Positions 44,100 through 54,394 of a stretch of DNA of 64,000 bases are shown piece by piece. Within the stretch, counting starts at the first letter, position 1, and every line of letters starts with the position of its first letter. Under the pieces are notes generated by a model, which searched no databases, was not told the origin of the DNA, and saw nothing but the letters and a program-made list of their open reading frames with translations. Position numbers and translations under genes: made by a program. The stretch lies in NCBI RefSeq assembly GCF_024170165.1, contig NZ_JALJXP010000007.1, forward strand, positions 1 through 64,000, given 5' to 3'. The DNA comes from Pseudomonas nitroreducens. Lineage in GTDB: Bacteria > Pseudomonadota > Gammaproteobacteria > Pseudomonadales > Pseudomonadaceae.

Positions 44100-44822
44100 A
44101 TGCGCTTCCTCGCCACCACCCTGCTGTTGACTGCCACTCTTGCCCAGGCCGACGACCGTCCCCTGCGCTTTTCGGTGGTCGACAGCTGGGCGATGCCGCT
44201 GGCCCAGATCGAGAATGGCGAACTGACCGGCGGCATCATGTTCGAGCTGTTCAACGAGACGGCACGCGAACTGGGCCGCCCGGCAGCCTTCCACATCGTG
44301 CCGCGGGCCCGCATCGAGCAGGCCCTGCTGAGCCGCTCCGTCGACGTGCGCTGCTACGTGTCGCGCACCTGGACCGAGCATGAATTCAACGACTACCGCT
44401 GGACTGCACCGCTGATGGTGCAACGCGACCTGCTGGTGGTTCGCGATGCCCCGGCCGACAAGCTGGAAACCCTGCCAAGCCAATCCGTCGGCACCGTGCT
44501 GGGCTATCACTACCCGCACCTGCAACCGCTGCTGGACAGTCACTGGTTGACCCGCGACGACGCGCGCAACCAGGAACTGGTACTGAAGAAGCTGCGTATC
44601 GGCCGCTATCAGTACGCGATCAGCAGCGAGTTCGCGCTGAACTGGTTCAACCGTGAATTGCCCGAGGCGGAGCGCCTGCGAATCGCCAGCGTGATCGAGG
44701 AAACGCCGCTGTCGTGCATGGTGCTGGACGCGCCCGAAGTCCGCGCCGACGAAGTGCTCTCGGTGCTGGCGAAGATCAAGGCATCGGGGAAGATCGAGGA
44801 AATCCTGGGGCACTATCGCTGA
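44100..44822 (+). CDS. periplasmic amino-acid-type solute-binding protein (orphan)
   Basis: A 240-residue protein with a cleavable signal (RFLATTLLLTATLAQA, cleavage near 17). The mature part looks like a family 3 solute-binding fold (GELTGGIMFELFNETARELG, then RIEQALLSRSVDVRCYVSRT). There is no ABC permease or ATPase nearby. Orphan proteins of this fold in Pseudomonas often serve signalling or chaperone-like roles. The ATG at 44100 is used; an open frame runs upstream to 43947 without a signal peptide. Divergent from dnaX. A cysteine pair could form a disulfide. Confidence 0.8.
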   Translation: MRFLATTLLLTATLAQADDRPLRFSVVDSWAMPLAQIENGELTGGIMFELFNETARELGRPAAFHIVPRARIEQALLSRSVDVRCYVSRTWTEHEFNDYRWTAPLMVQRDLLVVRDAPADKLETLPSQSVGTVLGYHYPHLQPLLDSHWLTRDDARNQELVLKKLRIGRYQYAISSEFALNWFNRELPEAERLRIASVIEETPLSCMVLDAPEVRADEVLSVLAKIKASGKIEEILGHYR

Positions 44823-44877
44823 GGCGACAGGTGCATCGACAGGAAGGGGCGAAGGATTTTCCAGGCCCCGAAATGGA

Positions 44878-44987
44878 GGCGGCCCCGCCAGCCACACCCC
44901 GGCACACAATGTCCCCGCCTTGGCTGCTTCCTTCCGGACCTGACCAGGTAAGCGAGTAATCGTTGCGGGGGGACCGACAGGGCCACC
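44878..44987 (-). ncRNA. ffs: signal recognition particle 4.5S RNA
   Basis: The minus strand contains GGTCAGGTCCGGAAGGAAGC followed by AGCCAAGG, the conserved apical domain of bacterial SRP RNA with its GGAA tetraloop. Flanks fold back: 5' GGUGGCCC pairs with 3' GGGCCGCC, giving a single hairpin of about 110 nt. With Ffh it targets nascent membrane proteins. Ends are estimated from the closing stem and may be off by a few bases. Confidence 0.92.
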
Positions 44988-45022
44988 ATCACGAGAAGCT
45001 CGCCAGATCAGCGAGCCGCGCC

Positions 45023-45050
45023 ATTGTAGCGGCTTGAGCGCAACTTACAA
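45023..45050 (-). promoter_or_regulatory. sigma-70 promoter of the SRP RNA
   Basis: Read on the minus strand: -35 TTGTAA (45045-45050), 16-bp spacer, -10 TACAAT (45023-45028). Transcription would start near 45016, leaving a leader of about 29 nt before the mature RNA. This agrees with 5' processing by RNase P, as in E. coli 4.5S RNA. Confidence 0.7.
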
Positions 45051-45222
45051 GCACTTCAAGCACTTAGCGACGCTCCTCGAGCAATTCCTGACCTTCATCA
45101 CGAATTTGCCTTTTCGTTAAGGGAATTCCCCTACAGCCAATTCAGAAAATTCTAACGGTGCCGACGCTATAGGAAGAACCCGTCGCTCAAAGGCGGGCCA
45201 TGACCGAGCGAGGAATGCCAGC
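45051..45222. other. AT-richer gap before the fimbrial-like gene
   Basis: No gene or clear terminator is visible. It should contain the promoter of the gene at 45223. The stretch GCCTTTTCGTTAAGGGAATT is notably AT-rich, but I could not assign a sigma-70 pair. Confidence 0.4.
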
Positions 45223-45591
45223 ATGTCCGTTGCACTGCGATCCACCACTCTCGTTGCCCTGCTCTTCTCGGCCCCGCTGATGGCCTACGATGGCGTCATC
45301 AATTTCAGCGGCGCCGTGGTCGAGCCCACCTGCCAGGTCGGCCTGAGCGAAGTCACCGCGAAAAGCGCGCGGGTACGCCTGAGCGAGTGCAACCGGGTCA
45401 TGACGATGATGCTGAACGAGCCGCGCGGCGCGATGCCCAGCGTGCACTACCGGCTGACCGATGCGCGCGGCAAGGCGCTGGGGAACGGCGTCAAGGCCAC
45501 CGGCGATACCGGCAGCGTCATCCGCGAGATCGCCAGGGACGGCGTCGCCGCAGGCCAGCGCAATGTGGTGCTGGTGGCCGAGTACCTGTAA
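45223..45591 (+). CDS. orphan fimbrial-subunit-like periplasmic protein
   Basis: A 122-residue secreted protein. The signal peptide ends LLFSAPLMAYDG (cleavage near 21-22). The mature start DGVINFSGAVVEPTCQVGLS resembles the N-terminal strand and first cysteine of chaperone-usher pilins, and a second cysteine (SECNRV) would complete the usual disulfide. It is shorter than typical pilins (about 160) and no chaperone or usher gene lies near. It may be a degenerate pilin or an independent periplasmic protein. Confidence 0.65.
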   Translation: MSVALRSTTLVALLFSAPLMAYDGVINFSGAVVEPTCQVGLSEVTAKSARVRLSECNRVMTMMLNEPRGAMPSVHYRLTDARGKALGNGVKATGDTGSVIREIARDGVAAGQRNVVLVAEYL

Positions 45592-45597
45592 AGGGCG

Positions 45598-45975
45598 TTA
45601 CTGCCCCTGGAGCAGCCCTTCGGGCCGAGGCTGGGTGGAGACCTCCAGGTTCGGCCCGATGAACAGCTCCATCTTGCTGTAACCCGGACGGGTGCTGAAG
45701 GTCGAGTAGCGCTCCGCCCCCTGGTGGAACTGGAAGGCGACGCGGTATTCGCCCGAACGCAGCAGGCGCAGCGGGAAGGCGCGCGCTTCGCCCGGCTTGA
45801 TCTCGCCTGCGAGGGTTTCCTCGCCGTTTTCCTTGAAGCTGTAGCTCACCGTCGGCCCGCCCACGCCTTCGTAATGAAGGACGATCTGCGGGCGCTCGGT
45901 CCAGGCCACGTAGGCCCCGAACAGCACCACCAGCGCGCCAACGCCGAGCAGGCGCTGCTTTCTTGCCTTGTCCAT
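45598..45975 (-). CDS. inner-membrane-anchored hypothetical protein
   Basis: I do not recognise this 125-residue protein. It has one N-terminal membrane helix (LLGVGALVVLFGAYVAW, about 8-24) with a KARKQR positive-inside lead, then a small periplasmic beta domain (SYSFKENGEETLAGEIKPGE) ending in Pro-rich PRPEG. The ATG at 45975 is used; an earlier in-frame start at 46002 would add nine residues. It is convergent with the fimbrial-like gene (6-bp gap) and follows the HU gene. Confidence 0.75.
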   Translation of the reverse strand: MDKARKQRLLGVGALVVLFGAYVAWTERPQIVLHYEGVGGPTVSYSFKENGEETLAGEIKPGEARAFPLRLLRSGEYRVAFQFHQGAERYSTFSTRPGYSKMELFIGPNLEVSTQPRPEGLLQGQ

Positions 45976-46043
45976 CTCGCTCTCCGTCAATCGCCGACCC
46001 ACCCCGCCCTGCGTCGCAACGCAGCTCGGGGTGGGCCTGCCGA

Positions 46044-46322
46044 TCAGTTCAGGCTGTCGACCAGAGCCTTGGCGGGCACCAGGCGCACCGCCTTCTTCGC
46101 GGCGATCTCGATGGTCTTGCCGGTCTGCGGATTGCGGCCGGTACGGGCAGCGCGTTCGCTGACCTTGAGCTTGCCGATACCCGGCAGGGTCAGCTCACCG
46201 TCGTTCTCCAGGGCGTCCTGGGCGATCTGCGCCAGTTGCTCGAACACCCCGCGCACGGCGGCCTGGGTCAGGTCGAGGGATTCGGCGATATCGCGAACCA
46301 GTTGGTCCTTGGTCATGGGCAT
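46044..46322 (-). CDS. HU-family DNA-binding protein
   Basis: A 92-residue nucleoid protein. The DNA-bending arm ERAARTGRNPQTGKTIEI (with the apex proline) is intact, and the N-terminal dimer helices are normal. It differs from HupA/HupB consensus in the first helix and resembles the third Pseudomonas HU often called HupN, but I am not certain. A second in-frame ATG lies at codon 3. It lies 55 bp downstream of ligA on the same strand. Confidence 0.9.
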   Translation of the reverse strand: MPMTKDQLVRDIAESLDLTQAAVRGVFEQLAQIAQDALENDGELTLPGIGKLKVSERAARTGRNPQTGKTIEIAAKKAVRLVPAKALVDSLN

Positions 46323-46376
46323 GGATTGACTCCTTGATGCATTGATCTTGATGCGTTGATCGGGATGAGAGACGTG

Positions 46377-48794
<2,418 letters not shown>

Positions 48795-48801
48795 CTAGAA
48801 A

Positions 48802-48833
48802 TGCGAAGCCCCAAGGGTCGCTTGGGGCTTTTT
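48802..48833 (+). terminator. hairpin with T-run on the plus strand between zipA and ligA
   Basis: AAGCCCCAAG and CTTGGGGCTT pair around GGTCG, followed by TTTTG on the plus strand. Both flanking genes are on the minus strand, where the T-run is absent, so on that strand it is only a hairpin between zipA and ligA. It may stop antisense transcription. Confidence 0.55.
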
Positions 48834-48851
48834 GTGCAGCGTGCGGAAAGC

Positions 48852-49742
48852 TTAGCGCTTCTGGGTCAGGGCGCGTCGCTCGAAATCGATGATGCGCTGA
48901 CGGTAGTGCTCGATGGTCTGCGCGGTCATCACGCTGCGCTGCTCGTCCTTCAGCTCGCCATTGAGCTCCTGGGCCAGCTTGCGGGCGGCGGCGATCATCA
49001 CGTCGAACGCCTGCTTGGGGTGGCGCGGGCCCGGCAGGCCAAGGAAGAAGCTCACCGCGCGGGTGCTGAACTGGTCGATGTTGTCCAGATCGAAGGTGCC
49101 CGGCTTGACCGCGTTGGCCATGGAGAACAGCACTTCACCGTTGCCGGCCATGCTCTCGTGGCGGTGGAAGATGTCCATCTCGCCGTAGCGCAGGCCGCTT
49201 TCGAGGATGTTCTGCAGCAGCGCCGGGCCCTTGAAGCCGTTCTCGTCGCGGCTGATCACGTTGATGATCAGCACTTCGTCGACCGGCGCCTGCGGGGCCG
49301 ACGGAGCGGCAGCGGCGGGAGCTGCGCGCTCCTTGTCCTTCCTGCGGTCTTTCTTCGGCTTGTCCTTCTCTGCCGGCGCTTCGTCCAGCGGATTGGGGAA
49401 ATCCTCTTCGTCCAGCGGGCCGAGCAGGTTCGGCGCCGGGTCGTCCAGGTTCAGGTCGCCCTGGCGCGGCTCGCCGCGGCGCTTGCCGCGCGACTCCTTG
49501 GCGCTGACCTTGGGCAGGTCTTCCTCGTCCAGACCCGGCTCGAGGTGTTCGACCACACGGGAAGGCCCGAGCAGTTCCGGGTTGGTTTCGTCCCCGTCAT
49601 CGGGCTGGTTGGCAAACTGGCGATCCAGCTTGAAACGCAGCTTGCCCTTGCCACCCCGCATACGACGCCAACCGTCGAACAGAATGCCGGCGATGACGAT
49701 AAGCCCAATGACGATCAGCCATTCGCGCAGACCGATATCCAT
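48852..49742 (-). CDS. zipA: cell division protein ZipA
   Basis: A 296-residue bitopic protein that tethers FtsZ to the membrane. The N-terminal helix ([20 protein letters not shown], about 8-27) is followed by a charged, Pro/Ala-rich linker to about 150. The C-terminal FtsZ-binding domain follows ([20 protein letters not shown]). Length is normal for Pseudomonas. The start codon has a weak ribosome-binding site. Confidence 0.95.
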   Translation of the reverse strand: MDIGLREWLIVIGLIVIAGILFDGWRRMRGGKGKLRFKLDRQFANQPDDGDETNPELLGPSRVVEHLEPGLDEEDLPKVSAKESRGKRRGEPRQGDLNLDDPAPNLLGPLDEEDFPNPLDEAPAEKDKPKKDRRKDKERAAPAAAAPSAPQAPVDEVLIINVISRDENGFKGPALLQNILESGLRYGEMDIFHRHESMAGNGEVLFSMANAVKPGTFDLDNIDQFSTRAVSFFLGLPGPRHPKQAFDVMIAAARKLAQELNGELKDEQRSVMTAQTIEHYRQRIIDFERRALTQKR

Positions 49743-50041
49743 CTAATCCCGTAGCCCCTGAACAAAAAATGATGATGAAGAAAAGGACATCCTATCCCTT
49801 GAAAACGTGGAGCCAACTTCATGTTCTGACTGATGTTTTCCACGCGATACAAAAGTGGGCGTTAAGCTAACACGCTCTCACATAACTTTACACTGCCTAT
49901 GGCGACACTCCGCGGCACTCTTTGCAACTTTTCATAGCCGTTGCCACCTGTGCGCGTGAAGCCAAGTCTACCCCAATCAAATCAATGCTTTAGGCATGAA
50001 ACAAAGCATCTTGCCAGCATAGCTCAAGTTCAACCGGGCGA
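49743..50041. other. 299-bp AT-rich gap between smc and zipA
   Basis: No open frame or repeat with a recognisable product. It is noticeably more AT-rich than its surroundings and must carry the zipA promoter on the minus strand. No convincing -35/-10 pair was identified. Confidence 0.45.
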
Positions 50042-53000
50042 TCACGCTTCGGCGAGCGCAACAGCCTCTTCCACATCCACCGCCACCAGGCGCGAACAAC
50101 CCGGTTCGTGCATGGTCACGCCCATCAACTGATCGGCCATCTCCATGGCGATCTTGTTGTGGGTGATATAGATGAACTGCACTTTCTCCGACATCTCCTT
50201 CACCAGCCGCGCATAACGGCCGACGTTGGCATCGTCCAGCGGTGCGTCGACTTCGTCGAGCATGCAGAACGGTGCCGGGTTCAGCTGGAAGATCGCAAAC
50301 ACCAGCGCCAGAGCGGTCAGGGCCTTCTCGCCACCGGACAGAAGATGGATGGTGCTGTTCTTCTTGCCCGGCGGCCGCGCCATGATCGCCACCCCGGTAT
50401 CGAGTAGATCCTCGCCGGTAAGTTCCAGATAGGCATGACCGCCGCCGAAAACCTTGGGGAACAATGCCTGAAGGCCAGCATTGATCTGGTCGAAGGTTTC
50501 CTTGAAGCGGTTGCGGGTTTCCTTGTCGATCTTGCGGATGACGTTTTCCAGGGTATCCAGCGCTTCCACCAGGTCGTCGTTCTGGTCGTCCAGGTAGCGT
50601 TTGCGCTCGGATTGCTGCTGATACTCCTCGATCGCCGCGAGGTTGATCGGGCCCAGGCGACCAATGCGCGCGGCCAGCTCTTCCAGGCGGGTTTCCCAGA
50701 CCTTCTCGGCGGCGTCATGGGGCAAGGTGCCCAGCACGCCATGCAGGTCGTAGCCATCCTCGTGCAGCTGTTCCTGCAGCGACTTGCGCCGCACGTTCAG
50801 GGCCTGCCACTCCATGCGCTGCTGCTCCAGCTGGCCGCGCAGCAGTTGCGACTGCTGCTCGGCCTGGGTGCGGCGCTTCTCGGCGTCGCGCAGCTGGCGA
50901 TCGGCATCTTCCAGCGCCAGGCGCGCGTGCTTGAGTTCATCTTCCACGGCCATGCGCCGGTCGAGCAGCTCTTCCAGGCGCATGCGCAGCTCTTCCAGCG
51001 GCGCGGCACCCTCCTCCAGGTTGAGGTTGAGCTGCTCGCAACGTTCGATCAGGCGCACCGCCTGGCCGTCCAGGCGCTCCAGCGCCTGGCGGGTGGATTC
51101 GTGCTGGGCGCGCAGGGAGCCGACGCGCACGGCCAGCTGGTGGGCATGATCCTTGTGCTGGCGGGACTCCTGGCGGATGCGGTCGAGCTTCTCGCGCATA
51201 CCGTCGCGCTCGGCGAGCAGCGCTTCGCGGCGCTCGGTATCCACGGCCATGGCGTCCAGTGCTTCCTGCAGGCTCAGCCGGGCTTCACCCAACTGTTCCT
51301 GTTCGACGGCGTGCTGCTCGGCCAGCTCGGCCAGCTCCTCGTCCAGACGGCGGCGGCGCAGGGTCAGCTGTTCGACCTTGGCCTGCTGCGCGGACAGCTG
51401 CGCCTTCAGCTCGCCCTGGCGGCGTCCTTCGTCCTGCAGGCGGCGGCGCACCTGGTCGCGGCCTTCCTCGGCCTGGCGCTGTTCGTCGCGCAGGCGCACC
51501 AGTTGTTCTTCGACTTCGGCGAGGCGCTGTTCCAGCGTCTCGCGCTCGGCGTACAGGCGTTCAAGCTCCTGGCCACGGGCCAGAACACCGCCATCGGCGG
51601 ATTCGCCACGGCGCACGCGCAGGAAGTTGCGGCCAACCCAATAGCCGTCGCGACTGATCAGGCTTTCGCCATCCCCCAGCGAAGCACGCCCGGCCAGCGC
51701 CTGCTCCAGGGTTTCGACCGGGCGCACGCGGCCCAGCCAGTAGCTCAGGTCGACGTTGGTCTCGACCTTGTCCAGCAGGCTGCCGGGACGGGAAACGGCA
51801 CCAGCGGCCAGATCGAGCAGACGTAGCTCGCCCTTCTCCAGCGCGTCGAACGGCAGCCCCTTCAGGTCATCCAGCAGCACGCCGTGCAGGTCGGCGCCGA
51901 GCACGGTTTCCACCGCCAGCTCCCAGCCCGGCTGCACGCGCAGGCCTTCGGCCAGGCGCGGGCGCTGCTCCAGCCCTTGCTGGCGCAGCCATTGCGCGGT
52001 GCCGTCGCCCGGATCGAGCGCGGCCTGCTGCAGCGCCTCCAGCGAGGCAATACGGCCATTCAGGCGTTGCAGCTCGCCCTGTGCCTGGTGCTGCGCGGCG
52101 CTGCTTTCCTGCAGGGACTGGCGTACGCGCTCCAGGCGCTCGGCCAGTTCCTGCTCTTCGATCTGCGATTCTTCCAGCAGCAACTCGATGGCGGCGACCT
52201 GCTCGCCCAGCTCGAGGATCGCGGCATCCTCCGGATCGGCGGCCAGTTGCGCACGCTCGTCGTTCAGGCGGCGCTGGCGCTCGCCCTGGCGCTCCAGGCT
52301 CTGTTCGAGATGCTGGATGCGCGACTGCTGCACTTCCGCCTCACGACGCGGTTCGGCGCTCTGCTGGTTGAAGGCATCCCAGCGCTGCTGCCAGTCATGC
52401 ATGCGCTGTTCGGCGTCTTCCAGGCCGACGGTGGCCTCCTCGGCGGCGGCGGCGCTGATTTCCTGCTCCGGGGCCAGGCGCTCCAGCTCCTCGCCCAGGG
52501 TGGCGAGCAAAGTGCGGTCGTGGCCCAGGTGGGATTCGGTCTCCTGGCGGGTCTTCTCCGCCTCGCGCAGGTCGTCCTGCAACTGGCGCAGGCGCTGCTG
52601 GCCGTGCTGGATGCTCTGCTCGACGCGGGCGATGTCTCCGCCCACGGAATAGAAGCGGCCCTGCACCTGGTTGAAGGTTTCCGACAGCTCGTGGTGGCCG
52701 TCACGCAGACGCTCGATGCTGGCGTCGGCGCTGCGCTGCTCGGCCACCAGCGCCTCGAAGGCCACTTCCTGGTCGCCGATGACCTTTTCCTTCTGTCCGA
52801 CCTGCTCGTTCAGGTCGCGCCAGCGCAGGGCGCCGAGCTGGGCCTTGAGGGTGCGTTCCTCGGCCTTGAATTCCTGGTACTTCTCCGCCGACTGGGCCTG
52901 GCGGTGCAGGCGTTCCAGCTGGCGTTCCAGCTCTTCGCGCAGGTCGGTGAGGCGTGCGAGGTTTTCCTGGGTGCGGCGGATACGGTTCTCGGTCTCGCGG

Positions 53001-53530
53001 CGGCGCTCCTTGTACTTGGAGATGCCGGCGGCTTCCTCGATGAAGTTGCGCAGATCCTCGGGCTTGGCCTCGATCAGCTTGGAGATCATGCCCTGTTCGA
53101 TGATCGAGTAGCTGCGCGGCCCCAGGCCGGTACCGAGGAAGATGTCGGTGATGTCACGGCGGCGGCACTTGGTGCCGTTGAGGAAGTAGGTGTTCTGGCC
53201 GTCGCGGGTCACGCGGCGGCGGATGGAAATCTCGGCGTAGCTGGCGTATTCGCCCAGCAGGGTCTGGTCGGAGTTGTCGAACACCAGTTCGATGGACGCC
53301 TGGGTCACCGGCTTGCGCGTGTTGGATCCATTGAAGATGACGTCGGTCATCGACTCGCCGCGGAGGTTCTTCGCCGAACTTTCGCCCATTACCCAGCGAA
53401 CGGCGTCGATGATGTTGGACTTACCGCAACCGTTGGGACCGACCACGGCCGCCATGTTGCTCGGGAAATTGACCGTCGTCGGATCGACGAAGGACTTGAA
53501 GCCCGCCAGCTTGATGCACTTGAGCCGCAT
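50042..53530 (-). CDS. smc: chromosome segregation protein SMC
   Basis: A 1162-residue SMC ATPase that condenses and segregates the chromosome with ScpAB. Walker A GPNGCGKSN is at 32-40. Two long coiled coils (about 170-500 and 680-1000) flank a hinge. The C-terminal signature LSGGEKALTALAL and Walker B FCMLDEVDAPLDD complete the ATPase. Full length and intact. Upstream of zipA and ligA. Confidence 0.97.
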   Translation of the reverse strand: MRLKCIKLAGFKSFVDPTTVNFPSNMAAVVGPNGCGKSNIIDAVRWVMGESSAKNLRGESMTDVIFNGSNTRKPVTQASIELVFDNSDQTLLGEYASYAEISIRRRVTRDGQNTYFLNGTKCRRRDITDIFLGTGLGPRSYSIIEQGMISKLIEAKPEDLRNFIEEAAGISKYKERRRETENRIRRTQENLARLTDLREELERQLERLHRQAQSAEKYQEFKAEERTLKAQLGALRWRDLNEQVGQKEKVIGDQEVAFEALVAEQRSADASIERLRDGHHELSETFNQVQGRFYSVGGDIARVEQSIQHGQQRLRQLQDDLREAEKTRQETESHLGHDRTLLATLGEELERLAPEQEISAAAAEEATVGLEDAEQRMHDWQQRWDAFNQQSAEPRREAEVQQSRIQHLEQSLERQGERQRRLNDERAQLAADPEDAAILELGEQVAAIELLLEESQIEEQELAERLERVRQSLQESSAAQHQAQGELQRLNGRIASLEALQQAALDPGDGTAQWLRQQGLEQRPRLAEGLRVQPGWELAVETVLGADLHGVLLDDLKGLPFDALEKGELRLLDLAAGAVSRPGSLLDKVETNVDLSYWLGRVRPVETLEQALAGRASLGDGESLISRDGYWVGRNFLRVRRGESADGGVLARGQELERLYAERETLEQRLAEVEEQLVRLRDEQRQAEEGRDQVRRRLQDEGRRQGELKAQLSAQQAKVEQLTLRRRRLDEELAELAEQHAVEQEQLGEARLSLQEALDAMAVDTERREALLAERDGMREKLDRIRQESRQHKDHAHQLAVRVGSLRAQHESTRQALERLDGQAVRLIERCEQLNLNLEEGAAPLEELRMRLEELLDRRMAVEDELKHARLALEDADRQLRDAEKRRTQAEQQSQLLRGQLEQQRMEWQALNVRRKSLQEQLHEDGYDLHGVLGTLPHDAAEKVWETRLEELAARIGRLGPINLAAIEEYQQQSERKRYLDDQNDDLVEALDTLENVIRKIDKETRNRFKETFDQINAGLQALFPKVFGGGHAYLELTGEDLLDTGVAIMARPPGKKNSTIHLLSGGEKALTALALVFAIFQLNPAPFCMLDEVDAPLDDANVGRYARLVKEMSEKVQFIYITHNKIAMEMADQLMGVTMHEPGCSRLVAVDVEEAVALAEA

Positions 53531-53551
53531 GCGCCCTTCCCCTCTCTCTTC

Positions 53552-54211
53552 TTATCTTTCCGCCAGTGCGGCCAGGACCAGTTGGCTGTTGTGCCGACCG
53601 TAGTCGAGCAGGACCTCGCGGATACCCGCCTCGTCGCGGCCCACCACCGCGCGCAGCAGGCTTTCGAAGCTGCCGATGAACTGACTCATCTCGCCTTTGC
53701 GGCGCTCCAGGGCCAGATGATAGGTGCGACTGATGGCCGGCAGGAGATTTTCCACGGTTTCCTGCAGGTAGGGGTTGGCGGCGAACGGGAAGGCAGCGCG
53801 CATGATGTCGAAGCTGGATTCGACGAAGGCATTGATGTCGCCGCGCTCGAGTTCGTCCAGCAGGCGCTGCTGGATCGCCATGAAGGGCGCAAGGTCGGCC
53901 TCTTCGCGCCAGGTTCGCGCCACGCTGCTGGCGAGCATGATGTACAGCTCCATCACCAGCGAGTAGAGGCTCTCGACGTGCGCGGCGGACAACTCGGACA
54001 CCTGCGCGCCCCGGCGCGGCAGGATGACGACCAGATGGCGGCGCTCGAGGATCAGCAGCGCCTCGCGGACCGAGCCGCGGCTGACGTTGAGGGTCTGGGT
54101 GACCTTCTGCTCCTGGATGCGCTCGCGTTCCTTGAGCTCGCCCCGGATGATGCGTTCGGCAAGGTGATGCGCGATCTGCTCAGCCAGGCTGTCCGGGGCC
54201 TTGAACGTCAT
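53552..54211 (-). CDS. GntR-family regulator, FCD (FadR) subfamily
   Basis: A 219-residue regulator. The winged helix (LAEQIAHHLAERIIRGELKE to RGSVREALLILERRHLV) spans about 8-75, and an all-helical FCD effector domain follows. The ATG at 54211 fits; a longer open frame upstream is not coding. It is divergent from alkB and only 21 bp upstream of smc on the same strand. The palindrome at 54349-54367 contains the FCD consensus TTGTCTGACAA, so alkB is its likely target. Confidence 0.88.
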   Translation of the reverse strand: MTFKAPDSLAEQIAHHLAERIIRGELKERERIQEQKVTQTLNVSRGSVREALLILERRHLVVILPRRGAQVSELSAAHVESLYSLVMELYIMLASSVARTWREEADLAPFMAIQQRLLDELERGDINAFVESSFDIMRAAFPFAANPYLQETVENLLPAISRTYHLALERRKGEMSQFIGSFESLLRAVVGRDEAGIREVLLDYGRHNSQLVLAALAER

Positions 54212-54263
54212 GGTTGTCCTTAAGAATCGGGGCGCTTTCGAGGGGGCATTGCGGACGCGAAGT

Positions 54264-54280
54264 GTAACACAGGGTGTTAC
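54264..54280. promoter_or_regulatory. 17-bp perfect palindrome near the gntR start
   Basis: GTAACAC-AGG-GTGTTAC is a perfect dyad 53 bp before the gntR start codon. Its half-site differs from the FCD consensus, so it may serve another regulator or a second mode of the same one. Confidence 0.5.
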
Positions 54281-54348
54281 CGCACCATCCCCCGCCCAAG
54301 GGGAACGACAGAACAAAGGTTGGTGCATCCGCCGGAGGGAACAGGCGC

Positions 54349-54367
54349 AGGATTGTCTGACAATCCT
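54349..54367. promoter_or_regulatory. FadR/GntR-type operator of alkB
   Basis: AGGATTGTCTGACAATCCT is a 19-bp perfect dyad with a 3-base centre. Its core TTGTCTGACAA fits the FCD consensus TNGT-N3-ACNA. It ends 28 bp before the alkB start codon, a position suited to repression. Confidence 0.75.
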
Positions 54368-54394
54368 ACACAAGAGACGTATCGGGAGTCGTCC

